Part shown: positions 55,673 to 63,866 of the stretch, in pieces | Layout: every line of letters begins with the position of its first letter | Numbering within the stretch: position 1 is the stretch's first letter | Origin: UBA11358 sp049517655 | GTDB lineage: Bacteria; Verrucomicrobiota; Verrucomicrobiia; Limisphaerales; UBA11358 | Length of the DNA stretch: 64,000 nt | NCBI GenBank assembly: GCA_049517655.1 | Contig: JBEKRQ010000001.1 | Location: 744,001 to 808,000, forward strand | Reading direction: 5' to 3' | The notes under the pieces: generated by a model | Seen by the model: only the letters and a program-made list of their open reading frames with translations | What the model was told of the DNA's origin: nothing | The model's database searches: none | Made by a program: the position numbers and the translations under genes

Positions 55673-56668
55673 ATGGACCTAACAACGACTTATCTCGGTT
55701 TGAAACTGCGCACACCACTGGTGCCGTCGGCCTCGCCGCTATCGGAGGAAATTGACAGCATCAGAAACATGGAAGACGCCGGTGCGTCGGCGGTGGTGCT
55801 TTATTCCCTGTTTGAGGAGCAACTGCGCCAGGACCGTCTTGAACTGGCCCACCATCTCGAGCAAGGCACCGAAAGTTTCGCGGAGGCGCTCTCCTATTTT
55901 CCGAAATCCGAGGACTATCGCCTCGGTCCGGAGGAATACCTCAAACACATTGCCAATGCGAAGAAAGCCGTACGCATTCCCATCATCGCGAGCTTGAACG
56001 GCTCATCCGCAGGCGGCTGGACGCACTACGCGAAACTGATCCAGCAGGCGGGCGCAGACGCATTGGAATTGAACATTTACCAAATTCCCACCGACACAAG
56101 TGTTCCGGCGGAAAAGATTGAACAAGGTTATCTTGAAATTCTGAAAGCGGTGAAATCCGAGGTCACGATTCCAGTAGCGGTGAAACTCAGCCCGTTCTTC
56201 ACCAATTTTGCCCACATGGCCAAGCAACTTAACGAGGCCGGCGCGGACGGGCTGGTGCTGTTCAACCGGTTTTACCAGCCGGACATCGATCTGGATACAC
56301 TTGAGGTCAAACCCAACATTTTGTTGAGCACGCCGATGGCCATGCGCCTTCCACTGCGCTGGATTGCCATCCTTTACGGTCGTCTCCAGACCAGCTTGGC
56401 GGCCACCAGTGGCATCCATCGCGCAACCGACGTTTTGAAAATGCTCATGGCCGGCGCGGACGTGACAATGCTCTGCTCCGTGCTGATCCGGAACGGCGTC
56501 CAACAAATCAGCGTCATCGAACGCGAACTCGCCACGTGGATGGAAGAGCATGAATATGAATCCGTCTCGCAACTCAAGGGCAGTTTAAGCCAGAAAAAAT
56601 GCCCTGCGCCCAGCGCCTTCGAACGCGCACAATATATGCGGGCGCTTTCCAGTTATTCGGTGTCGTAA
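55673..56668 (+). CDS. Dihydroorotate dehydrogenase-like flavoprotein
   Basis: A 331-residue TIM-barrel protein of the DHOD-like family (MDLTTTYLGLKLRTPLVPSA, IPIIASLNGSSAGGW, LELNIYQIPTD, IPVAVKLSPFFTNFAHMAK, SGIHRATDVLKMLMAGADVTMLCSVLI). FMN binding is expected from the last segment. Such genes are often found beside nifJ, in which case a role in redox metabolism rather than pyrimidine synthesis is likely (inferred from context). No iron-sulfur or electron-transfer subunit is fused. It is nine bases downstream of the short ORF. Confidence 0.88.
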   Translation: MDLTTTYLGLKLRTPLVPSASPLSEEIDSIRNMEDAGASAVVLYSLFEEQLRQDRLELAHHLEQGTESFAEALSYFPKSEDYRLGPEEYLKHIANAKKAVRIPIIASLNGSSAGGWTHYAKLIQQAGADALELNIYQIPTDTSVPAEKIEQGYLEILKAVKSEVTIPVAVKLSPFFTNFAHMAKQLNEAGADGLVLFNRFYQPDIDLDTLEVKPNILLSTPMAMRLPLRWIAILYGRLQTSLAATSGIHRATDVLKMLMAGADVTMLCSVLIRNGVQQISVIERELATWMEEHEYESVSQLKGSLSQKKCPAPSAFERAQYMRALSSYSVS

Positions 56669-56689
56669 TCAAGTCTGCCTGGAGGAAAA

Positions 56690-56850
56690 ACGCGGATTTT
56701 CTCAACGCAAAGACGCAGAGTGCGGAGTGAACCGCGAAGCGCAATCGCGCTGAAGGCGCGTGAAATCAGGGAATGGCGATACGCTGTCCCTCCCGGAAAT
56801 CTGTGGTTCAATTCTTTGTGTTCCTTTGCGGCAAGAGAGATTCGGAGGGA
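56690..56850. repeat. Repeat-derived spacer between convergent genes
   Basis: The spacer contains CAACGCAAAGACGCAGAG (56702) and TTTGTGTTCCTTTGCGGC (about 56815), an imperfect inverted pair around a GCGAAGCGCAATCGCGC stretch. No gene was seen. It lies between the DHOD-like gene and the convergent radical SAM gene. Confidence 0.55.
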
Positions 56851-56867
56851 CGCGTTCAAGCGCGTTT

Positions 56868-57779
56868 TTAAAAAACTTCTGCTTTCAAACCGGTCACCTG
56901 CCGCACGGTCTGGGCAATGTTGGAAAGCGTTTTCAACGGCAGATGCCCGCACTCCGCGTGGGCCATGGGGCGCGTGGCGGAATAAATCTGCACCAGCGGA
57001 ATTTGCGCACCGTTGTCCTTCAGTTCCTTGAGCCGCTGCACATATTGCACGATTTCTTCCGGCGACGGTTCTTCGCCGTTGATGGCGGGGAAAAGACTTT
57101 GAATGACCACCGGACGCTGGCGGGCGAGCTGAAGAATGTTGGAGAGGATTTTTTCCAGCGACGTATTTTTCAAACGGCAAACCTTGTTCAAATACTCCTG
57201 CGTGCCGCCGTCGAGCTTTACCCAAACTTCGTCGGACTTGGTAAAATGCCTCAAACTTTCCTGGATCTGCGGATGATCCAGTCCGGTGGCGTTCGTGATC
57301 AACACAATTTTGAAAAATGGAAGTCCGCCCATCGCCCTGATATGAATCACTGCTTGCACCGCCTCGGCGAAATTCGGTGATAACGTCGGCTCCCCATCGC
57401 CGCTCAATGCCACGTGGCTCAACTGCAACAACTCATTCGGCAACGATTGATATTGCGGACGTTCGTGCAACCGGTTTTGCAGGACAAACGCCAGAGTCCT
57501 GTGCAGTTCCGTCGCCATGACGCCCGCGTCCAGTTTCATCTCCAGCGGCGGCGTGCGCCGATCCACCTCGCAGTATAAACAGTCGAAGTTGCAGTGTTTG
57601 TCCGGGTTCATGTTCACGCCCAGCGACAGGCCGCGCGCGCGCGACGAGAGGACCGCATAAACAAAGCGGTTGTTCAGAAAATCACGGGGCCGGTCGAAAG
57701 CGGCTTCGCGCGATGGTGCGTGCCTTTTCTTTTCCGGCAGTCCGGCTGCAGTCACGGTTTTGGCATGAATCTCTCCCAT
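56868..57779 (-). CDS. Radical SAM protein
   Basis: A 303-residue iron-sulfur enzyme. The SAM-cluster motif CNFDCLYC (CxxxCxxC) follows SLGVNMNPDKH, and VALSGDGEPTLSPNF is the GGE-like SAM-binding segment; a (beta/alpha) barrel continues to about residue 230. It resembles the uncharacterised 'radical SAM, wyosine-like' Fe-S oxidoreductases with no extra cluster domain. The ATG at 57779 is used; an ATG at 57797 is possible. It converges on the DHOD-like gene. The reaction is unknown. Confidence 0.85.
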   Translation of the reverse strand: MGEIHAKTVTAAGLPEKKRHAPSREAAFDRPRDFLNNRFVYAVLSSRARGLSLGVNMNPDKHCNFDCLYCEVDRRTPPLEMKLDAGVMATELHRTLAFVLQNRLHERPQYQSLPNELLQLSHVALSGDGEPTLSPNFAEAVQAVIHIRAMGGLPFFKIVLITNATGLDHPQIQESLRHFTKSDEVWVKLDGGTQEYLNKVCRLKNTSLEKILSNILQLARQRPVVIQSLFPAINGEEPSPEEIVQYVQRLKELKDNGAQIPLVQIYSATRPMAHAECGHLPLKTLSNIAQTVRQVTGLKAEVF

Positions 57780-58004
57780 AATTCCTGTCTGGCACATTAA
57801 ACGCGCACCGACGAGGGAGCTACACGGTTATTGCCAAAAATTCGACATGCCTTGCAGGCGCAAAAGCAAGATTTCACAGGGCGATTCAACATCGCGAACC
57901 ACAACCGTCCCGTTTCGTAAATTTTGGCAAAGTAGAGACATCTTTTGGAAAAATCGCTCATCAATTGTTGGATAAAGAAACAATTTGTTATAAGCTGCGG
58001 GCGC

Positions 58005-58760
58005 ATGGGTAAAAAAAATGACCGGGTGTCCTGGATTAAAGGCGGCAATGCGCTTTGCTCAAATCCACCGCGCACAATGCCGGATCGAGTCTGGCGACTG
58101 GTGCTTTTGGGCGCACCGGGCGTCGGCAAGGGAACGCAGGCGAAATTGCTGCATGAACGATTGGGCGCCTGTCACCTTTCCACTGGCGACATCTTTCGCG
58201 CGGCCAAAATCTTGTCAGACCGTGAAAGAAGCCCCGCGTTAAATGACGCGTTGGAATACATGCGGCTCGGCAAGCTCGTGCCGGACGAAACCGTGCTGGA
58301 CATGGTACGCGAGCGTTTGCATTGCTTGCATTGCGCCAACGGTTTCCTGCTCGACGGCTTTCCGCGCACCGTCGCCCAAGCCGAAGCTTTGGAGAAAATT
58401 CTGCGGGAGGAAAAACTGCCGTTGACTGCGGTGCTTAATTACGAGTTGCCGCTCGAAACAATTCTGTCACGGCTCGGTGGACGGCGTACTTGCTCTGGCT
58501 GCAAGGCGGTCTTTCACATCGTCAATATGCCGCCGCGAGTTGAAGGTGTTTGTGATTCTTGCGGCGCCAAACTTATCCTGCGCGAAGATGACCGCCCGGA
58601 ATCGATCCGTGTGCGAATGGAAGCTTATGAAAAAAGCACCCGGCCGCTGATCGAATTCTACCAAAAACGCGGTGTGCTGGTTTCAATCACTGCGAAAGGC
58701 TCACCGGAAGAAATTTACCGGAGCACGATGAGCAAACTCGATGGTGTCATCGCAGCCTGA
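58005..58760 (+). CDS. adk: Adenylate kinase with zinc-type LID
   Basis: Interconverts ATP, AMP and ADP. P-loop LVLLGAPGVGKGTQAKLL, AMP site CHLSTGDIFRAA, FLLDGFPRTVAQAEAL and DDRPESIRVRMEAY. The LID carries four cysteines (CSGC, CDSC), so it should bind structural zinc as in Gram-positive and many other enzymes. The ATG at 58005 leaves about 25 extra N-terminal residues; the ATG at 58077 (MPDRVWRLVL) would give a typical N-terminus and is quite possible. It converges on hypE. It may be a second adk, since no ribosomal-protein context is present. Confidence 0.92.
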   Translation: MGKKNDRVSWIKGGNALCSNPPRTMPDRVWRLVLLGAPGVGKGTQAKLLHERLGACHLSTGDIFRAAKILSDRERSPALNDALEYMRLGKLVPDETVLDMVRERLHCLHCANGFLLDGFPRTVAQAEALEKILREEKLPLTAVLNYELPLETILSRLGGRRTCSGCKAVFHIVNMPPRVEGVCDSCGAKLILREDDRPESIRVRMEAYEKSTRPLIEFYQKRGVLVSITAKGSPEEIYRSTMSKLDGVIAA

Positions 58761-58766
58761 CTTGAA

Positions 58767-59831
58767 TCAACAAATCCGCGGCAGTTGCTCGCCGCTTGGC
58801 ATGTCGAGGATCCGGTTCACGCCAATCGTGCTTTTTAACGTGACCAGCGGCGAAGCGCTCTCAATGACTTTGCCGATGGCCGCCACGCCCGCACCTGTCG
58901 CGTAGCCGTGCATGATTTGCAATGCGCGCTCCGCGTCCTTTTCCGCGACAAACACGATGAATCGTCCTTCGCACGCAACGTGCAACGGGTCGAGTCCCAG
59001 CATCTCGCAGGCGGCATGAACGTCTTCGCGCACCGGCACGGCTTTTTCCTCAACGTCAATTTGCAGGTGCGCCGCTTCGGCAATTTCGTTGAGCGCGCTG
59101 GCCAGGCCGCCGCGCGTGAGGTCGCGCAGACAATGAATTTCAATCCCGACTTTAAGCAACTGCAAAACAATTTCGTGAACGGGCGCGGAATCACTTTCAA
59201 TGGCGCTTTCAAATTGCAATCCCTCGCGCATGGCCATGATTGCCATGCCGTGGCGGCCCAAATCGCCATTGACCAAAATCACATCGCCGGGTTGCACATT
59301 TTGCGGCGCGATTTTTTGGTCATGCTCGATGACGCCGATGCCAGCGGTGTTGATGAACAAACCATCGCCCTTGCCTTTATCCACCACTTTCGTATCGCCG
59401 GTGATGATCTGCACGCCGCAGCGTTGCGCCGCGTCGCGCATCGAGCAAACAATTTTCCAAAGCGTTTCCATTGGCAGCCCTTCTTCCAAAATGAACGCCG
59501 CACTTAAATAAAGCGGACGCGCGCCGGCCATGGCCAGATCATTGACTGTGCCATGCACGGCCATTGAACCGATGTCTCCGCCGGGGAAAAATAATGGCCG
59601 AACGACATAGGAATCTGTCGTGAATGCGATTCGTTTTCCGGTTAATTCAACGACTGCCGCGTCGTGTTGCGTCTCCAGAATGGGATTGTGAAACGCAGTC
59701 AGAAACATTTTGCCGATGAGCTGGTGCATCAGCCTGCCGCCACCGCCATGCGCGAGCAGGACATGCGGGTATTGCTGAATTGGAATGGGGCAAACCGGCG
59801 TGAAATCTTTGGCGGAATTTTTCCTGCTCAT
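58767..59831 (-). CDS. hypE: Hydrogenase maturation protein HypE
   Basis: With HypF, dehydrates a carbamoylated C-terminal Cys to form the cyanide ligands of the [NiFe] centre. 354 residues of the AIR-synthase (PurM-like) fold: AHGGGGRLMHQLI, TDSYVVRPLFFPGGDIG, VHGTVNDLAMAGARP, RDLTRGGLASALNEIA and the signature C-terminus PRIC with the acceptor Cys. The ATG at 59831 overlaps the hypD stop (ATGA), which supports this start over longer frames. Last gene of hypF-C-D-E. Confidence 0.96.
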   Translation of the reverse strand: MSRKNSAKDFTPVCPIPIQQYPHVLLAHGGGGRLMHQLIGKMFLTAFHNPILETQHDAAVVELTGKRIAFTTDSYVVRPLFFPGGDIGSMAVHGTVNDLAMAGARPLYLSAAFILEEGLPMETLWKIVCSMRDAAQRCGVQIITGDTKVVDKGKGDGLFINTAGIGVIEHDQKIAPQNVQPGDVILVNGDLGRHGMAIMAMREGLQFESAIESDSAPVHEIVLQLLKVGIEIHCLRDLTRGGLASALNEIAEAAHLQIDVEEKAVPVREDVHAACEMLGLDPLHVACEGRFIVFVAEKDAERALQIMHGYATGAGVAAIGKVIESASPLVTLKSTIGVNRILDMPSGEQLPRIC

Positions 59832-60940
59832 ATTGTTTTGCCGGTTTCTGCGGGCACATGCCGGCGATAACGGTAATACGCGGCGCACGTCCCTTCGGAT
59901 GAAACCATCGTCGCACCAAGCGGATGCTCCGGCGTGCAACGTGTGCCGAACATCGGACATTCGTGCGGTTTGATTTTTCCCTGCAAAACGAGGCCGCTGA
60001 GACATTCGGCGGGTTCGTCAACATGACGGTCGGCCAGGCCGAATTTCTTCTCGGCGTCAAACGCGGCATAGGTGTCGTTCAAACCGAGGCCGCTTTGCGG
60101 AATTTCCCCGACACCGCGCCATTTGCGGGGCACGACCTTGAAAACCTTGTGAATCAACTCCTGCGCCGGCTGGTTGCCTTCGCGGCGCACGGAACGAACG
60201 TATTGGTTTTCGACCTCGGCGCGGCCGGATTCGAGTTGCTGCACGACCATCAGCACGCCCTGCAAAATATCGAGCGGCTCGAAGCCGGTGACGACAATCG
60301 GCACGCGATATTTCGCCGCAATGGGGAAATATTCTTCATAACCCATGACGGTGCAAACGTGACCGGCGGCGAGAAAACCCTGCACGCGGCAGTTCGGCGA
60401 CGACAGCAACGCCTTCATCGCGGGCGGCACGAGCACGTGCGAAATGAGCATGGAAAAATTATTCAATCTCTTGTGCGCGGCCTGGTAAATGGCCATTGCT
60501 GTTGCGGGCGCCGTCGTCTCAAACCCGACACCGAAGAAAACGACTTCTTTCTTCGGATTTTCCTGCGCGAGTTTCATCGCGTCGAGCGGCGAGTAAACAA
60601 TGCGCACATCGCCGCCTCTGGCTTTGACGCTGAGCAAATCCGTCGTGCTGCCGGGTACGCGCAACATGTCGCCGAATGAGGTGAAAATGACGTCTGGCCG
60701 GGCGGCGATTTCGAGCGCCTTGTCGATGATTTCCAGCGGCGTGACGCAGACCGGACAACCCGGTCCGTGGATGAGCGTGATTTGTTTGGGCAACAGTTCA
60801 TCAATGCCGAACTTCACGATGGCGTGCGTCTGGCCGCCGCAAACTTCCATGATGTTCCAGGAACGGGTTGTGATGCGGTGAATCTCCCGCGCGAATTGCC
60901 GCGCGGGTTCCGCGTCACGATATTCATCAAGATATTTCAT
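59828..60940 (-). CDS. hypD: Hydrogenase maturation protein HypD
   Basis: A [4Fe-4S] protein that, with HypC, forms the scaffold on which Fe(CN)2CO is assembled. Conserved CGGQTHAIVKFG, HGPGCPVCVTP, GVGFETTAPATA, GHVCTVMGYEEY and the C-terminal Cys cluster region ECPMFGTRCTPEHPLGA. 370 residues is the usual length. Its translation is coupled to hypE by a four-base overlap. A palindromic element lies between it and hypC. Confidence 0.97.
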   Translation of the reverse strand: MKYLDEYRDAEPARQFAREIHRITTRSWNIMEVCGGQTHAIVKFGIDELLPKQITLIHGPGCPVCVTPLEIIDKALEIAARPDVIFTSFGDMLRVPGSTTDLLSVKARGGDVRIVYSPLDAMKLAQENPKKEVVFFGVGFETTAPATAMAIYQAAHKRLNNFSMLISHVLVPPAMKALLSSPNCRVQGFLAAGHVCTVMGYEEYFPIAAKYRVPIVVTGFEPLDILQGVLMVVQQLESGRAEVENQYVRSVRREGNQPAQELIHKVFKVVPRKWRGVGEIPQSGLGLNDTYAAFDAEKKFGLADRHVDEPAECLSGLVLQGKIKPHECPMFGTRCTPEHPLGATMVSSEGTCAAYYRYRRHVPAETGKTI

Positions 60941-60949
60941 GGTTTATTT

Positions 60950-61024
60950 GGTGGGGCGAGGCTACTGACGAGCCGTCTCCGCTTCGCCGCGCTAAGGTCG
61001 GCTCGCGAGGACGCTCGCCCCACC
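60950..61024. repeat. 75-bp palindromic element between hypC and hypD
   Basis: Bounded by GGTGGGG and CCCCACC. The interior has GGCTCGCGAGGACGCTCG and CGAGGCTACTGACGAGCC. It matches the element at 18812-18861 in inverted orientation, and its interior carries an additional hairpin. It fills the 95-base hypC-hypD spacer and ends nine bases from the hypD start. Confidence 0.88.
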
Positions 61025-61035
61025 GGTTCAAATTG

Positions 61036-61314
61036 TCAGCCGCTTTGTGTAGGAGGAACGCCTGCACCAGTTGTTCCCAGTTCGCCGAGTTCCTCCATCT
61101 CTTTCAAATAATCGAAGACCTTGTGCGCTTCGTCTTCGTCAAGCCGGCTGAGGGCAAAGCCGACGTGGACGATGACGTAGTCGCCCACTTTCACCTCCGG
61201 CACATAGGCCAGACTGACTTCCTTGAGGATGCCGCCAAAGTTGACCTTGCCAATCCGCAACAACGAATCGTTGCCGCTGATGCTTTCAATTTTTCCTGGG
61301 ATTGCGAGACACAT
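61036..61314 (-). CDS. hypC: Hydrogenase maturation chaperone HypC
   Basis: A 92-residue chaperone that binds HypD and the hydrogenase large subunit. The N-terminal MCLAIPGKIE with its essential Cys2 and the VGDYVIVHVGFALSRLDEDEA segment are diagnostic. The C-terminal tail (GELGTTGAGVPPTQSG) is slightly longer than in short HypC. It lies 11 bases after the hypF stop. Confidence 0.96.
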   Translation of the reverse strand: MCLAIPGKIESISGNDSLLRIGKVNFGGILKEVSLAYVPEVKVGDYVIVHVGFALSRLDEDEAHKVFDYLKEMEELGELGTTGAGVPPTQSG

Positions 61315-61325
61315 TGTCCCCTACT

Positions 61326-63866
61326 TTACTCCTTCCTCCGCAAGGCAGCAACGACTTGTCCCAGTGCAATCCCGCCGTCGTTCGGCGGCACGCGCTGATG
61401 CCAATAGGGTCGAAAACCCTCCGCCAGCAAACGCCGCACCGCGCGCTCCGTCAAATAACGATTCTGAAAACAACCACCGGAAAGCACAACCCGGTTTTGG
61501 CCGACGCGTTTTGCAATGGCGATAATGGCCTCGACCAATGCGTTGTGAAATTTTGCGGAAATTTTGCCGACCGAAACACCACGCTTAACATCCGCCAAAA
61601 TGGCTTCAATCATCGGCGACCAATCCAAAATAATTGCGGATTGCGGACCCCGGCTTTGCCGGAGGCTTCGCCGAGGCGAGTTGTGGATTGCGAATTGGCT
61701 GCTAATCCGCAATTCATAAGCTTCCTCGGTTTCAACGCCCTCCAGCGCGAATTCCAGTTCCATCGCCGCCTGACCTTCAAATCGGATGTGCTGACGAAGA
61801 TTGGTGAGTGAAGCGACGGCGTCGAAAAGCCGGCCCACACTGGAACAAAGCGGCGAATTCAATTTTTTGGCCAGCATTGTTTTCAGCGTGGTCATTTCTG
61901 CTGCCGAAAAAGCGGTGATTGTTGCCAGTTTTTCCTGTTTAAAAACTTTGTCGCCGGAAATTTCGTAAAGCAGTCCGAGCGCGGTTCGGCGCGGTTCCTT
62001 CACGGCCTTGTCGCCGCCCGGCAGATGGAACGGACGCAAATGCGCGACGCGTTCGATGTTGTTATCGGTGACGATAAAAAATTCGCCGCCCCAAATCGTG
62101 CCGTCCAAACCGTAACCTGTTCCGTCCCACGACACGCCGAGCATGGGCGGCGCGATTTCATTTTCGGCCATGCAGGACAGGACGTGGGCGATGTGATGCT
62201 GGACGCCGACGTGGCACACTGTGGTGGGGTGCGATGCTCGCCTGGGCGAAGCCTCGCGAAGACCGGTCCCTATCGCGTCGTCGGCGGGCTGCGGAGAGCC
62301 CGCCCTACCTGTCATTTCATTGGCATACTTTGTCGAGAGATAATCCGGATGCAAATCGGCGGCAATGATTTGCGGCTCGGCCTCGTAAAGCTTTTCGAAA
62401 TCCGCGATGACATGGCGGAAGGCGGCGTGCGCCTGTTCGGTTTCCAAATCACCGATGTGCTGGCTGATGAAAACCTGATTACCGACAGAAAGCGCCACGG
62501 TGTTTTTTAAATGAGCGCCAACGGCCAATACAATTGCGGATTGCGGATTGCGGATTGCGGATTTCAGAGTTTTGGTGGGGCGAGCGTCCCCGCGAGCCGC
62601 ATTCCGCATTCTGCATTCCACATTCTGCATTTGAATGGGCAGCGGTGCATAACCGCGGGCGCGGCGCAAAACCAATTCGCGGTCGAGCATCACGCGCACA
62701 ACCGAATCGTCCACATGCCGGACAATGGGGCGGTTGTGGACCAAAAATAAATCCGCGATGCCGCCGAGACGCTCCAAGGCTTCATGTTCATCCGTGCAAA
62801 TCGGCTCATCACTCAGGTTGCCGCTTGTGGCGATGACAGGAAAACCGAGTTCGGTCATCAACAGATGATGCAACGGCGTGTAAGGCAGCATCACGCCGAG
62901 ATTAGGATTGCCGGGAGCCACCGAATTTACGATTTGCGATTTGCGATTTGCGATTTTCTTGAGCAGGACGATGGGTGCTTCGGATGAGTGCAACAGTCGC
63001 TTTTCCAAAGGCGAGACTTTGCATTCCACCTTGATGACCTTCAATGAAGGAAACATCAGCGCGAACGGTCTTTCTTCGCGATGTTTCCGCTCGCGTAAAA
63101 GTCGAACTGCTTTGTCGTTGCGGGTATCCGTCATCAGGTGAAACCCGCCGAGTCCCTTGACTGCGACGATTTGTCCCTGTCGGATGGCTTCGGCAGCAGC
63201 GAGCAAAGCGTCGGCATTCTGGAGTGCGCGGACATGTCCGCGCTTTGAAAGCGGCGACACGTCGCCGCATTCCCACAATTCCAAATGCGGGCCGCAGACC
63301 GGACACGCATTTGGCTGCGCGTGAAAACGGCGGTCGCGCGGGTCATCGTATTCAGCCTGACATTGCGGACACATCGTGAACTTGCGCATCGAAGTGTTCG
63401 CGCGGTCGTAAGGCAGGGATTCAATGATGCTGAAGCGCGGGCCGCAATGGGTGCAATTGGTGAATGGATAACGGTAACGACGATTGGCAGGATCAAAAAC
63501 TTCGTGTAGACAATCCGGACAAGCGGCAATGTCCGGCAAAATCAGCGCGGTTTTGCCGCCGCCGGTTTGACTTTCGCGGATTTCAAATTTCTTGTAACCG
63601 GCGGCGTCAAGCCACGAGCTTTCGAGGCTTTGGATGAAACTGCGCGGCGGTTTCTCGGTGTCGAGACGGAGAAAAAATTGTTCGAGCGCGGCGCGCGGAC
63701 CTTCAACTTCGATGAAAACGCCTTGCGAAGAATTATTGACCCATCCGGAAAGGTGGAGTTCGGCGGCGAGGCGGAAGACGAACGGGCGAAAGCCGACGCC
63801 CTGCACCGCGCCGCGAACGGAAAGTTTCAGGCGCGTGCATCGGCTGGTTTGGCTGGCTTTGTTCAC
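61326..63866 (-). CDS. hypF: Carbamoyltransferase HypF, carrying five in-frame repeat insertions
   Basis: Carbamoylates HypE from carbamoyl phosphate for cyanide-ligand synthesis. N-terminal acylphosphatase domain (VRGAVQGVGFRPF), two zinc fingers (CPDCLHEVFD, CTHCGPRF, CPQCQAEY, CPVCGPH), YrdC domain (KGLGGFHLMTD, SGNLSDEPI) and Kae1-like domain (GVQHHIAHVLSCMAE, DGTGYG, LSGGCFQNRYLTE). At 846 residues it exceeds the usual roughly 750-770. The excess falls in insertions: CGDVSPLSKRGHVRALQ, IANRKSQIVN, the QNVECRMRN...NPQSAI stretch, GRAGSPQPA and following, and IHNSPRRSL...GPQSAI. The start codon is GTG at 63866. Confidence 0.95.
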   Translation of the reverse strand: MNKASQTSRCTRLKLSVRGAVQGVGFRPFVFRLAAELHLSGWVNNSSQGVFIEVEGPRAALEQFFLRLDTEKPPRSFIQSLESSWLDAAGYKKFEIRESQTGGGKTALILPDIAACPDCLHEVFDPANRRYRYPFTNCTHCGPRFSIIESLPYDRANTSMRKFTMCPQCQAEYDDPRDRRFHAQPNACPVCGPHLELWECGDVSPLSKRGHVRALQNADALLAAAEAIRQGQIVAVKGLGGFHLMTDTRNDKAVRLLRERKHREERPFALMFPSLKVIKVECKVSPLEKRLLHSSEAPIVLLKKIANRKSQIVNSVAPGNPNLGVMLPYTPLHHLLMTELGFPVIATSGNLSDEPICTDEHEALERLGGIADLFLVHNRPIVRHVDDSVVRVMLDRELVLRRARGYAPLPIQMQNVECRMRNAARGDARPTKTLKSAIRNPQSAIVLAVGAHLKNTVALSVGNQVFISQHIGDLETEQAHAAFRHVIADFEKLYEAEPQIIAADLHPDYLSTKYANEMTGRAGSPQPADDAIGTGLREASPRRASHPTTVCHVGVQHHIAHVLSCMAENEIAPPMLGVSWDGTGYGLDGTIWGGEFFIVTDNNIERVAHLRPFHLPGGDKAVKEPRRTALGLLYEISGDKVFKQEKLATITAFSAAEMTTLKTMLAKKLNSPLCSSVGRLFDAVASLTNLRQHIRFEGQAAMELEFALEGVETEEAYELRISSQFAIHNSPRRSLRQSRGPQSAIILDWSPMIEAILADVKRGVSVGKISAKFHNALVEAIIAIAKRVGQNRVVLSGGCFQNRYLTERAVRRLLAEGFRPYWHQRVPPNDGGIALGQVVAALRRKE
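61627..61697. repeat. Repeat insertion 5 in hypF
   Basis: ATTGCGGATTGCGGA and TTGTGGATTGCGAATTG tracts flank a GGCTTTGCCGGAGGCTTCGCC hairpin-like core. It is in frame on the gene strand. Confidence 0.7.
62223..62309. repeat. Repeat insertion 4 in hypF (shares an arm with glnS)
   Basis: The arm 62283-62309 (GGCGGGCT, GCGGAG, AGCCCGCC, CTACC) is the exact reverse complement of 13678-13704 in glnS. Read on the hypF strand it gives GRAGSPQPA, the same peptide and frame. The other end is GGTGGGG (62224). Confidence 0.9.
62530..62636. repeat. Composite repeat insertion 3 in hypF
   Basis: Three repeat types in series: a GCGGATT tandem tract (62535-62562), a GGTGGGGCGAGCG...GCGAGCCG half-element (62574-62599) and a CATTCTGCATT-type tract (62600-62632). 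All are in one open frame of hypF and add about 35 residues. Confidence 0.85.
62931..62957. repeat. Tandem tract insertion 2 in hypF
   Basis: Four units of GATTTGC in a row, encoding the IANRKSQI stretch on the gene strand. It interrupts the YrdC domain between APIVLLKK and NPNLGVMLPY. Confidence 0.75.
63224..63272. repeat. Double palindrome insertion 1 in hypF
   Basis: The perfect palindrome GCGCGGACATGTCCGCGC (63226-63243) and the stem GCGGCGAC, AC, GTCGCCGC (63251-63268), separated by TTTGAAA. It encodes CGDVSPLSKRGHVRA between the zinc fingers and the YrdC domain. Confidence 0.85.

Noticed and set aside
62530..62636. Possible CRISPR-like array
   Set aside because: Units are 7 bp without spacers and lie within the open frame of hypF, so they are a tandem tract.
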